DNA from: Nothopassalora personata
Lineage: Eukaryota; Ascomycota; Dothideomycetes; Mycosphaerellales; Mycosphaerellaceae
Length of the DNA: 64,000 nt
Reading direction: 5' to 3'
NCBI GenBank assembly: GCA_033816765.1
Contig: CM066290.1
Coordinates: 3,658,001-3,722,000, forward strand
The stretch's first letter is position 1; each line of letters begins with the position of its first letter. Below, piece by piece: positions 30,566-41,488 of this stretch. Under the pieces are notes generated by a model. It was given only the letters and a program-made list of their open reading frames with translations, did not search any database and was not told the DNA's origin. The translations under genes and the position numbers were made by a program.

Positions 30566-33500
30566 TGCTGTCCTTCGATAGATAGGAAGAGAATAGGGAA
30601 GGCCGCTACCCTTAGTTTTCTAGTCCTAACTTCGGTATATAGACGACATCCTTGGAGGAGGTGAATTGGAGTCTCTTTTTGGCCGCAGCGGCATCTATCG
30701 TCGTCTGTTTTGTGGAACCGGTAAAGGTAGTCGCGGAAGAAACCGTGTCCTAAACGTAAGGAGTAGTAGGCGCTCGAGGTAGCCCTCTCGCATTGTATTT
30801 GCAGCGGGAGGTATTCTTCATATTGAAACCGAGAGAAGTAGCTGTTCGGGCCGTGCTCCTTCTTAGTCTTTGCCTTGTAAAATCGGTCTCTAGTAGCCTT
30901 AGCTACTAGGTCGGTAAGGTAATCTTCGTCGGTTATACTAAGCGACTTGTCGGTTATACTAAGCGACTTGTCGGTTATACTAAGCGACTTAAAGGTCTCT
31001 AGTCTTCTTTGGATCCCCTGGAGTTTGGAGCCTTCTTTAGGCGGTAAAAGCTCGTAGCCCGTCTCTAATACCCTTTTCGTAGCTATTGGGATAGTACTAC
31101 TTAGGGCCCTAGCAATCGGGTTGTCTTCGGGAAGCTTCTTTAGCCTTAAGCTATATTTGAGGACCTGGCGTTCTAGGCGAATTCGAGGGGTAAGGAGGTT
31201 TGCTTCTCTCTCGGCAGGCTCGGTAGGAGTAGTACGGAAGACCCCTAGGACTTTACGAATGCCTTTTCCGTGTATAGCCTCTAGGGGGGTAATAGCTCTC
31301 CTCGATTTCCACCAAACCGGCGCCCCGTAGTCGGCTACGGTAGTAACGCAAGAAAGGTATAGTGTGCGTAGGGAGCGAGTGCTTAACCCATTCCCTATAT
31401 TCGCTAGGCGGTTCATCCTATAGAAGGAGGCAAGTGCCTTAGTTGCTCGGATTTGAATATGTTCTTTAAAGGTAAGATAGGTATCAAACCAGATCCCTAG
31501 CCATCGTACGGCCTTTGTCGCGGGTTTAATAACTTCCCCGCTTGGTAGGGTAATAGAACTATCGTGTCCTTTGCCTTTTGCGAAGTGTAGGAGCTCGGTT
31601 TTAGCGAGGTCAAATTCTATCGCTTGTTCGGCTCCTTTCTTCGTTAAGAGCTTAACCTCTTTCTCGAGGGTCTTTGCGTTCTTCTTAAGGCTAGTCGATG
31701 CAACTAGGAGTCCAATATCGTCGATGTAGGATAAGGGAGTTACGGTTTTAATGTCCGTAAAGAGATCCCTTATATAGATAAGAAATAAAATCGGCGAGAT
31801 TGGACTACCTTGCGGTACGCCTGTCTCAACGTCCGTGGTCTCTTCTATTTGTCCGTTAAAGGATAGTTGAATCCTCCGTTCTTCGAGGAAGGACTTAGCC
31901 CACCTTATAACCGAGTAGGGGAGTCGTAGCTTAATTAGTGTTCTTAGGAGGCGGTTCTTCGCTACGTGGTCGAAGGCTCCTTTAACGTCTAGAAAGGCTA
32001 CGCTTGTCTTCTTTCCTTTTACTCGGTTCCTTTCGACAAAGTCGGTTAGGAGGAGGGCTGTGTCTACGGCCGAACGTTTAGTTCTGCCGCCCATTTGCGA
32101 GTCGTGAAGTAACGGGCCGGTATCGGCTAGAGCTCCGAGTCTTTTCGCTAGTATTCTCTCGCTTACTTTCCCTAGACAGTTAAGGAGGGCTATTATCCTA
32201 TATGCCTTAGGAATCGAGTAGTCGGGCTTCCCTGGTTTTGCAAGAGTAAATCCAATCGCTACTCGCCAGCACTTAGGGTGGTACCCTTCGTTTAATAGCG
32301 AGCCGTAGACCTTAAGAAAGGCGTCTGGAATAGCTTGAAATGCGCGTTGAATTATTGCTTGGGTTATACCATCCAGGCCTGGGGTTTTACCTTTTACTTT
32401 CGAGGAACTACATGCCGATTGCAGTTCTTCTAATTGTATTCGGTCCCAGTCCCAGTCCCCTATAGGATAGTTATCCCAGGAGGGGTCTAGGGGGTTATCC
32501 GGAGGTGGAGAAGGGAATAGCGTTCCCCGGAGGGCCTCGCATTTTCCCTTAAATGTGTCCTGTCCGTTTATAGTCGGGATTAGACTGTTCCCTCCTACTT
32601 TTGTATAGGAGAAGGCCTTATAGACCGACGTAAGATCGGTCTTTTGGAGGAACTTGTTCCAATGGTCTCGCTTAGCGTTTTTGATAGCTAGGAAGTATTT
32701 ATTCCTTGCGCCTAGGTACGCTTCTTTATCGGTGCGTAGAGTAGATGCTAGGGGGCTAGCTAATTTTCGACGTTCGCGAGATGTTTGTTTACGAAGTTCT
32801 TTAAGTTCCGGCGTCCACCACGGTTTAGACTTAGCTACTACCCTAAGTTTAGGGATATATAGTTTAGCCGCGGTAGATATAATGTCGGAGAAGGTGCTCG
32901 CTAGTAGGTCTAGGTCTTCTATACCTTCTAGATCTACTTTCCGATCCTTTAGTACTTGAGAAAAGCCTTTCCAATCTGCTTTAGACGTGTCGAAGCGTAG
33001 TCTATCGCTAGGAGGGGGTAGGGGTAGAGAGGAAGTATTACTTCCTCTAATGTCTAGAGAGATCGCTAGGTGGTCGGATCCGGTCTCTAGCGTACGCCAG
33101 TTTATCTCCGAGTTAGATAACCTACCTTTTGTAAAGGTAAGGTCTAGGACACTCGGGTTATTTAGGTGTACTCGGTAGAAGGTTCCTATATTCGGGGTAT
33201 TTCTTAGAGAGAAGTTGTTTGCTTCAATCCAGTTAATAAAGGTTAAAGCTCGTAAGCTATTATCCTTTCCGTATGGATCCCACGACGGGTGTCGTATATT
33301 AAAGTCGCCGAGTAACACCGTATTTGTTGCCGGCGTAAATTGGTATAGGGCTCTTTCGTTCGTCCAGACATTCTCGCTATCTTTTTCGTTGTAGACATTA
33401 AGAATTTGGATCGAATTCCCCTTCTTGTCCTTTGCGGATATTACTTGAAAATCCGGGTCCCTGTTTTGAACCGGAGTAATTTCGACTTGGATTTGTCTAC

Positions 33501-33729
33501 TAATATAGAAGAGAGTGCGAGTCCTCGACGTACTATTCGGTAGTAGAGTCGTAAAGGCCGGATGAGCTATAGATCTTCGTAGACTATTTTCTTCGTCTAT
33601 AAAAAGCCATGGCTCTTGGATTGCTAGTATGTCGGCCTTTTCGCGGATTGCTAGCTCGAGTAGGGACTCGGTAGCTGCCGCGCTCCGGTTTAGGTTTGCT
33701 TGGAAGATACGTAACGGTGTAACTAACAT
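30566..33729 (-). CDS. LINE ORF2: APE endonuclease-reverse transcriptase, 3' truncated
   Basis: Starts at the ATG 33727-33729 (MLVTPLRIFQANLNRS), which begins the endonuclease domain. Endonuclease motifs: ILAIQEPW (about residue 40) and LLGDFNIRHPSWDP. RT motifs: YRIIALLNCLGKVSERIL, AFLDVKGAFDHV, GVPQGSPISPILFLIYI and active site LSYIDDIGLLVAS. A C-terminal zinc motif is DRCRCGQKETPIHLLQGC. No RNase H is seen. It would nick DNA and prime reverse transcription of the LINE and probably of the non-autonomous elements. It is cut by the inverted element at 30566; the fused frame to 30205 is LTR sequence, not LINE. It contains a 21-bp triplication (SLSITDK x3). Confidence 0.9.
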
Positions 33730-34961
33730 CCGGGGGAGGCTAGTTTTCCTTTCTGTTTTTCTTCTCTCTCTTCTTTCGATAACGCTCTTTGCACCCTTAG
33801 GTGCTTTGCGCCGATCCAAAGGCCATCTTTCCTAGCCTTAGTAGCTTCTTCGCTTGTTTTAAAGGCGAGTAGCATTGAACCTTGCATTTGGGATAGGCGC
33901 TTTTCTTCGCTCGTAAGCCAAAGAGGGGTATTTGCGAGGTTAAAGCCTTTGTTAAAGGCTACGAGCTCGGCGGCGACCTTCTGCGGTCCGTCCTCTTTAA
34001 AGGCAATAGGGTCGATTCCGTGCACAACTACTTTGTGCCAAGAGTTGTCTTCGAGGACTTGAAGGACAGGGACAATTGTCCTAAGGAGAGTAAGGTTCTT
34101 TTCGAGTATTTCCTTTGCTTTCTCGTCCCGTAGTGTTAGGACGAGGTTTCCTTTTTCCGAGAGGCGAGTTCCAAGGAGAATTGGGTGTCCGGGGTATAGG
34201 TTAGCTACCGAGAACGCCCGGTTCACCGTATCGCGAGTAGCGATTATGTCGAGAGGGGTAGTATTGTTTGCTATACCGAAGACGATCCGGCATCCGTTCC
34301 TCTTTCTATAGGCCTTCCTACTATCGGTCTTGGTTCCGTTTGTAGTAGTTTGACCTACCCTCGGTTGGGAGGAGGTTAGTGTCGGAGGGGTGGAGTTTTG
34401 GCGTAGTGTCGTAGTTTGGGTCCGGACGGCCGGGTCGCCTCCGGAGAGGATACTTGCGAAAGTTGGGTTTTGGCCCTTTTGGGTCCCGGTAGGGTTGTTC
34501 CTGTTGTCGATAAGCTTCGTAAGCTTAGCGACTGACCCTTCTAGGGCGTACACCTGCTTCTCAATCTTTGCTGTTGCCGTCGGGAGTGCCTTGTCTTCGC
34601 GGAAGGCCCTAAAGAGGCCTACAAGTTCGAGGACCTTGTCTTGCCTCTTTCGGTCGCCCTTTGCTAGAGCGGCGGCGTCGATTACCAATTGGTAGGCTTC
34701 GTTAAGCTTGGATTCGGCCTCTAAGGCGTTAGATTGGGACGTTCGTACTGCTTCGTAGCGCTTTAGCGGCGATGTATCCGATACGGTCTCGACAAACGGG
34801 CTTGGCCTTTTTGCACCGACAACGGGGATAAATTTTCTTTGCATAATCTTGTTCGCTTCATTCGTGTTAAGAAAGATGCTCGAAAATTGCTGGGTTGGCG
34901 TAGAAGGGTCGGAGAGTTGGTCTTTGTCCCCTAGGGGATTAAAGATCGGTTCTTCGTCCAT
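33723..34961 (-). CDS. LINE ORF1 protein
   Basis: 412 residues, intact, upstream of ORF2 in the same transcript. The N-terminus is MDEEPIFNPLGDKDQL; the middle region is Thr/Ser/Gln-rich; the C-terminal half has RNMAxx-like features (FSVANLYPGHPILLGTRLSE, LVLTLRDEKAKEILEKNL). I see no CCHC knuckle. By position it is the RNA-binding chaperone that forms the LINE ribonucleoprotein. Its stop TAG (33723-33725) lies inside ATGTTAG, which includes the ORF2 start, so the two ORFs are translationally linked by a 7-nt overlap. Confidence 0.8.
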   Translation of the reverse strand: MDEEPIFNPLGDKDQLSDPSTPTQQFSSIFLNTNEANKIMQRKFIPVVGAKRPSPFVETVSDTSPLKRYEAVRTSQSNALEAESKLNEAYQLVIDAAALAKGDRKRQDKVLELVGLFRAFREDKALPTATAKIEKQVYALEGSVAKLTKLIDNRNNPTGTQKGQNPTFASILSGGDPAVRTQTTTLRQNSTPPTLTSSQPRVGQTTTNGTKTDSRKAYRKRNGCRIVFGIANNTTPLDIIATRDTVNRAFSVANLYPGHPILLGTRLSEKGNLVLTLRDEKAKEILEKNLTLLRTIVPVLQVLEDNSWHKVVVHGIDPIAFKEDGPQKVAAELVAFNKGFNLANTPLWLTSEEKRLSQMQGSMLLAFKTSEEATKARKDGLWIGAKHLRVQRALSKEEREEKQKGKLASPGC

Positions 34962-35224
34962 TTCTCTTCCCTTAGGAAGTAACGTTGGAATTGAGTTGCA
35001 GGTTCGGCTTCGGGAGCGCTAAACCGGGAGGGGAAGTCGTCCGCAGCCGGGGCTAGAAAGACAGGAGAAGAGAACTTCAAACTGCTCCAAATTGAATGAG
35101 GTAGAAACCTCTTAGTTTTTGGGGCAGCAACCTGCTTTGTAGATCGTTGGATTGCTCTCGATAAGGGCTTTCGAATGCGGTGTGTTTGACGAACACGCCG
35201 AAGTCCGCCGCTAAAAAGGTGTCT
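34962..35224 (-). other. LINE 5' untranslated region
   Basis: Between the target duplication and the ORF1 start. A 111-codon frame crosses it (34931-35266) but extends into the flanking LTR and is not a gene. Bases 35189-35214 are identical to 22740-22765 in ORF X. Confidence 0.6.
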
Positions 35225-35452
35225 GTAGTTAAGCATTGTAAGCGTAGCATTAAGGCAACAATTCAATTCATACCTCTCGAGTAGAGGGCATAGAGGATTA
35301 AGTCCGCTAATCCTCTTATTTATCTAGCTACTACGCTACTCGTCACGTGACCTGATTTCACGGTCCCGGGACCGGTAAATACCCCTGCTTACATAAGCGC
35401 CGCTCTATACTACCATAACTCGGATAGGCCTACATAGGGTAGTTAGTAGACA
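35225..35452 (+). repeat. 3' LTR of the large element, right part
   Basis: Continuation of 26250-26402 after the LINE, matching 9640-9859 and ending GTAGACA. Contains the CGGTCCCGGGACCG palindrome (35361-35374) and a CACGTGA motif. Confidence 0.85.
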
Positions 35453-37300
35453 TTACTACTTATATAGGTAACGACACCCTTAAGGTTAGTAAGCTAGAGT
35501 TCTACTATAGCGATCGAGACAAGTTCCGAACTTAGGTTAATTAGATAGATATGTATTTCTTATTTAACTCTATAGCTAAGAACCTTAAGCCTATCTTCGC
35601 TACTACCTTCTTAAGAGGACGAGCATAGTATTAGGTTAAACTATTCCTTAGGAAATATCTAGATAGTAACGGAGAAGACAATGCCGACGGAGTCTTTAAA
35701 TCCTATGTCTATCTTAAGCATACTATAAAGAGCGTCTTTAGAATCTCGAATAAGATCTCTACTACGGTACGCGTTATTTAGCACTTAACTTAGAAGACCT
35801 CTACTACCGACTACTCTACTAAATTCTAGGAATACGTACAACTTACCGATTAGGACGATAAAGCGCTTTAGGTTATATATCGGAGAGGCCTAAAGGAGTA
35901 CGTTAAGGACGAGTTAATAAGGGACGGTCGGAAGATTAATAGCTTAGGAGACCTAGTCTAAGTTACGATTAATCTTAACGATAAGCTCTATAAGAGAGCT
36001 TTAGAACGACGATACGACTCTAAGGTATCCGGAAAGGCCGGATATACGCTAGGGTACGATAACCGTAACCGAAGCTTTAACGACAATTACAACAAGCCTA
36101 GGAGTAAACTATATTATAGACTATAGCCGATAGAGCTTGACGTTACCGAAAAAGGTCGTAAGATTAGGAATAGTAAGGGGAATAGAAGACCCCCGAGTTT
36201 AGGAAAGGAAACACGAACCTACTATAGATATAGTAAACCTAGCTACCTACTAAGGGACTACCGCGGTAAGAATATAGTGCGCCGCAAGCAGTTTAACATA
36301 ATACGACGCCGAACTAGTAAACCTAAGAGTAGCGTTAAGTCTCTAGGAGATATCGACTATACTTAGGGAGTAGAGGAGGGAGCCGGTAAAGAAAGTACGA
36401 AGCCTCTCCTAGACCCCTTAGAAGGACAAGGAGGGTACTATAGGTAGTAAATAGTAGTTATTCTATTTAATACGAAGAACTAACTATAACAGTTTAATAT
36501 AATAGTACAAAGAGTTAACTCCGAGATTGAATCCAAATCTCGAAATAGTTATAGAAGCCTTTATTAGCGATTCTATTACTAAGACTCGTGTTAAGTTTAC
36601 TACGCCGCAAAATTAGGCGTAGGGTATTAGCCTTAGTAACTAAGAGGAACTCTAGGAGTAACGTATAGGTAAAACGCTACGCTCCGAGAAGTAGACATCA
36701 ACGAATCCTACTTTAACGATAATAAAAGCGATAAAGAAAACTAAGACCTAGGATAGAACGGATCGTAGTTATCGGAACTATAGGAAGAAAGTTAAGAAAC
36801 TACCGGGCTAGATACTATCGAGGAAGATTAGGATCCGGAAGAATTAAGCGAAGAAGATTCCTCCGAAGGAGAAGAGAGCGATACTAACGACGATAATAAA
36901 CAACTTACCTTTACGGTAGACGTACCTAAGAAATTGTACGATATAATTGTCTACCTATAGAGAAGGCATAAAGAATTCCTACTAAGGATATTAGGACAAC
37001 AAATGCTATACCCCTACGAGTTCGACAAGACTCTCGACACGCTACGCGCGATAACTTAGAGCTAGCTAATTATCAACGTTCGGAAAAGTCTTACTATAGT
37101 AGTTACCGAACGACTACCTATAGGAAGTAAGATTATAGAAAAAGGATACCTTATACCGTTAGGAACATTCGTATTAAACGAATTACGCAATATAGTGTAA
37201 TACGTACGCGTACTCTACTTAGAAACGTAATAGATCTAGGAACGTTAACAAATATAGGTATAGACATAAAAAGGCTCGCGCTAGGTTTAAGCGGAGGCCT
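35453..37300 (+). pseudogene. RIPed gypsy gag, 5' truncated
   Basis: Begins inside the leader or gag start (YIGNDTLKVSKLEFYY at about 35463) with no 5' LTR. It shares this start with the gag at 63235. Recognisable: LRGRAWYWVKLFLRKYLD-like capsid block (about 35610), SISNKISTTVRVIW-like sequence, and a zinc knuckle at about 36213-36255. Every Cys and His of that knuckle now reads Tyr (TYYRYSKPSYLLRDY), a clear RIP effect. An acidic linker (EELSEEDSSEGEESDTNDDN, about 36840) leads toward protease. TAG stops throughout. Confidence 0.75.
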
Positions 37301-37399
37301 TAAGATACAAAGTACGACGCTCCTTATACGAATAGGGAAAAGGATTAACTCCCTAGGAATAAGCGACCGAAGGGAGTTATACGATATAGAAAATGCTTA

Positions 37400-40300
37400 A
37401 GCATTAATAATAGTGTTTTTAATAAAGATTATCGTTAACGGGCATCGGACATATACTATAATAGATTCCGGAGCGAGCGGGAATTTTGCCTCCGAATTAT
37501 TTATTAAACGACACGGGCTACCTACCCGTAGAAAGAAAGAGGGTTATAAATTAATCGCGGTAGATAGATTATCCTTACCTAGTATAGAGCGCGAGACGAT
37601 ACCGCTACTACTTGTAATCTAATAGTACTACGAGGAGATTACCTTAGATGTTACTAACATAGCTAGTTATAACATTATACTTAGTACGCCTTAGTTAAGA
37701 AAGCATAACCTAGTAATTAACTAGAGAATAGGAGTACTTAGATTTAAACAATACGATTGCGTTATCGCTATTAAACCTACGTAGCGGTAGCGTTCGCTAG
37801 TAGATAAGGTAAGATAGCTAAATAGAATATAGCTTACACTAAATAGAAGGATTATAGAACCACCTTCGACTAGGATAGACACTGACTTAGGGCAGTTAGG
37901 TTACGACATTACCGGAACGGATAGAAGTAACGCACTATCGAGAATGTCTACTTCGGAACTAGACATCCCTTAGGAATATCGTAAATAGTTACGACTATTC
38001 CGAGAAGAGGAAGGTAAGGACGCCTTACCTAGATACGTACTATAGGATTATAAGATAAACATTTAGCTAGGAAAGGAGCCTCTATAGGGACCCCTATACT
38101 AAATGTCCGAAAAAGAGCTCTAAACCCTACGAGAATAGCTAAAGGAGAAGCTAGTAAAAGGATAGATACGACGATCTACCTCGAGCGTAGGAACTCTATA
38201 TATGTTCGTTCTAAAACTAAACGGGAAACTACGACTCGTATAAGACTACCGAAAGTTGAACGAGATTATGATTAAAAACCGATATCTACTACTAAACATC
38301 GAAGAAGCATAAGATAGATTAACCGGATCTAACTAGTACACGAAGATTAATCTACGAGATGCCTTCTATGCTATCCGCATAGTAGAAGGAGAAGAATAGA
38401 AAACCGCTTTTAGGATAAGATACGGACTCTACGAATTCTTAGTTATACTAATAGGGCTAACTAACGCACCCGCATCCTACTAGGACCTTATTAACAAAAC
38501 ACTTAGAGACCTACTCGACGTATGTGTTATCGTATATATAGACGATATACTAGTCTATATAAAAGGATCCCTCTAGGAATATACTAAGCGAGTCTAGGAC
38601 GTATTTAAACGGCTTACGCGAGTAGGCTTTAAAACGGCACCCGAGAAATGCAAATTCTATAAGAAAGAAGTTAAGTTCTTAGGCTTTATTATTAGCACTT
38701 TAGGAATATCTATCGACCCTATAAAGATAAAATCAATTAGAGAATAGCTAGAACCTAAAACAGTTAAGAAAGTATAATTATTCCTTAGACTAGCTAACTA
38801 TAACCGGAAATTCATTAAGGATTATTTAAAGACAGTAGCACTAGTAACGATGCTTACGAAGAAAGACGTTAGCTAGAAATAGGGAAGAGAATAAGCCGAT
38901 ACGTTTAGACAACTTAAGGAACAATGCGTATTAGCCCCTACGCTTCGACTATTCGATAGTAGTAAGAAAGTCTATATCGAGGCCGACGCGTCTAATATAG
39001 CAATAGGCGCATATCTAACGTAGACACACGATAGGAAAAGACACCTAGTAGCCTATTACTCCCGAAAAATGACTATAGCGGAATAGAACTACGATATCTA
39101 TAATAAAGAGCTTCTAGCTATTATTATAGCTATATAGCATTAGAGAGTATACGTCGAGAGCCTACTAAAGTTAATGATTCTTTTAGACTATAAGAATCTT
39201 ACGTACTTTACGACGACGAAGGAACTAACCTAAAGACAAGCCCGCTAGTCGGAGCTACTAGGGTAATACAAGTTCGAAATTAAATATACTCTAGGAATAG
39301 AGAACGGCCGTACCGATGTACTAAGCCGGAGAAGCAACTATATAGAAGGAAAAGAACCGGTGTAATAAAAGATACTTAAGATAAACCCCGACGGAAGTCT
39401 TAGTACTAATATAAGGGAATTTAATAACATCGTACGAATCCTAAACGATAAGGAAGAACAATTCCCTATATCGTAAGGAAGATATTAAGTACCGAATAAA
39501 CGAGAAGAAGAGTGCATACGTTAACATTACGACGAGCCGACATATAGACATCCTAGAACGATAAAAACAATAGACCTTATATAACGAAGCTTCTTATTCC
39601 TATAAATAAGACAGAAGGTGTTACGCTACATTAAACGATGCGTACACTATTAATAAAACAAAGCTACTTAATACGCTAAATACGGTTACCTACAGTTTAG
39701 GACACTACTAACGAAACTATAGGACGAATTTACGATAGACTTTATTACGAAGCTCCTATCTTCGAACGATTAGGTTATAGGCTAAACGTACGACATAATA
39801 CTCGTTATAGTCGATAGACTTTCGAAATACGCATACTTTATTCCTATATTAGAAACATACACTATAGAGTAGCTCGGACACCTCGTACTAGATAGGCTAA
39901 TCCGGTACTACGGATTCCTAGAAGTTTTTATTATAGGTAGAGACAAATTATTTACATTAAATTACTAGAAAACACTTATAGGAACAATCGGAATTAAGCA
40001 TAAGCTATCTATAGTATATTATCTAGAAACCGATAGATAAACGGAAAGAGTAAACTAGACGCTAGAATAATACCTACGGCACTACATTAACTACACATAA
40101 GACAACTAGGTTTTACTATTGCTAATAGCATAGATCGCACTAAACAACTATAAATTAGAGATAACTTTAACGACGCTATTTTATACGAACTTTAGTAAAG
40201 ATCCTAACTTATTTAGAACACCTAGATCCTATCTATAAGCCGAAAGAGCAATCGTAACGACGGAGACTCTTAAGGAAGTATATAAAGAAATATGTAAAGC

Positions 40301-40745
40301 GATCAAAGATACATAATAAAAACTGTCTTAGTAACGATAAAGTAGTAGAAAAATAGCACCTCTACTTAAAGAGGTGGATAAGGTCTATCTCCTTATAAAA
40401 AACTTAAGAATAAGAAGATAGACTAAGAAACTAGATTACGTTAAGGTCGGACTATTTTTTATCGATAAAGTTGTAGGACTAGTTAACTACCGCCTATAAC
40501 TACTACCCAACGTAAGAATCTATCTAGTCTTCTACATCTCTAAATTGGAACCCGTAGACACTAAAACACCTTACTAAAGGAGCTTCTATTTTGAGCTAGA
40601 AGTAGAAAACGAATTTAAAGTCAAAAAAATCCTAGATAAAAAAGGTTAGCGATACCTTATTAATTAGAAAGGATACGACGAATTAGAAAATACCTAGGAA
40701 CTAAAATAACACCTACGAAACTGTTAGTAAAAGATCCGACAATAC
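37400..40745 (+). pseudogene. RIPed gypsy pol (PR-RT-RH-IN-chromodomain), plus strand
   Basis: Protease is still open over 37413-37622, with IIDSGASGNFASELFI. RT has VIVYIDDILVYIKGS (about 38524) and GLTNAPAS-like sequence. RNase H carries IEADASNIAIGAYL (about 38977). Integrase starts near 39500, with TIDFITKLLSS (about 39733). The chromodomain closes near 40745 (FKVKKILDKKG...KGYDELENT). Closest relatives are the pols at 6335-9486 (minus) and 57173-60640 (minus), and more distantly the intact pol at 1-2340. Gln/Trp codons are TAG/TAA, so it is dead. The pol end faces an antisense tRNA-like unit and antisense ORF. Confidence 0.88.
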
Positions 40746-40798
40746 TAAAAATAGGTCCGCCGATACGACCTACGATAATAGATCTCTCGGCTAACGAG

Positions 40799-40872
40799 CG
40801 ACTAGGGTAGGAATCGAACCTACGACCTTAAGAGTTTAGGTAGCTTACGCTCTACTACTAAGCTACCTAGCC
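40799..40872 (-). tRNA. tRNA-like Pol III unit, compact form (C)
   Basis: 74 nt read on minus. Acceptor GGCTAGG/CCTAGTC pairs fully with one wobble; then TA, D arm GCTT-AGTAGTA-GAGC, anticodon arm TAAG...CTTA with an oversized 11-nt loop, 5-nt variable region AGGTC, and a perfect T arm GTAGG-TTCGATT-CCTAC containing the consensus B box GGTTCGATTCC. T5 follows downstream (40747-40751 on minus). The anticodon is not assignable. It lies between the pol end and the antisense ORF, like units A and B. Confidence 0.6.
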
Positions 40873-40992
40873 GATTAATAGGAATAGGGACACAACTTAT
40901 AAATAAATACCCTAATAAGTTTCTACCCCTAGGGACTTACCCTCCTAGGGACTCGCCCTAGGGCTCCGCCCTAGAAAGCGCCGCCTAGTCGT

Positions 40993-41415
40993 TTACGGGG
41001 ACGCCCGCTTAAGAGACGCTAGCTCCTCGCGCGCCTCTTCCTCCTCGAGCTCCTCTAACTCCTTAGCGACGGTATCGTCGGTACGACGCTTAGCTAATCG
41101 TAGCTGTTTCCGAAGACGGATCTTACGTATCTTTAGCCGTACCTCCTCCTCTTTAATCCTCTTAAGCTCTAGCTTAAGCTTATTGCGCGAATCGCGAAGA
41201 CATTCCTACTCCGGACGAGAAAGATGCACGTCGTAATCCTTATAGCCTTTTCGAATATAGGCTAAACACTTCCTAGACCGAGAACCTACGATATACTTTA
41301 CTACCGCGCCCGAGGATCGAGACTTCTAACAATTCGTATATAGAGCTATTTTAATACTAGAGATTTTAGTATCTAGAGCAAGTCGTTAACGGCGTTTATA
41401 GGAGGAAGAAGACAT
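40993..41415 (-). pseudogene. RIPed antisense Cys/coiled-coil ORF
   Basis: 141 codons from ATG 41413-41415 (MSSSSYKRR) to TAA 40993-40995 with three internal stops. It contains a TNC...GSRSRKCLAYIRKGYKDYD block, with cluster Cys partly replaced by Tyr, and a basic/acidic coiled coil (LKLELKRIKEEEVRLKIRK to the end). It matches 4957-5957 almost throughout and lacks that copy's TIR insertion. It sits antisense to the pol at 37400-40745, just before the 3' LTR. Confidence 0.7.
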
Positions 41416-41488
41416 AGTTAACTACTACTATAAGAAATAATAACGGCTTATAGAGCTTCGGGACGAAGCTAGGCTAAAAATAGGATAG

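Larger units (their letters stand above)
26403..35224 (-). mobile_element. Tad1-like LINE, nearly intact but interrupted at its 3' end
   Basis: Non-LTR retrotransposon on minus with ORF1 (33723-34961), ORF2 (30566-33729) and a 3' UTR (26403-26777) ending in an AATC-type tail. Target duplication GTAGTTAAGCATTG (26390-26403 and 35225-35238) proves insertion into the large element's LTR; the empty site is seen at 9640-9655. A palindromic retroelement (26778-30565) sits between ORF2 and the 3' UTR. Comparison with the RIPed LINE at 44005-55241 shows that about 385 bp of LINE sequence is missing there. ORFs are open, so it suffered little damaging RIP. Confidence 0.85.

Noticed and set aside
34931..35266. 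111-codon frame on minus across the LINE 5' UTR
   Set aside because: It runs from the flanking LTR through the target duplication into the UTR; no domain, no conservation.
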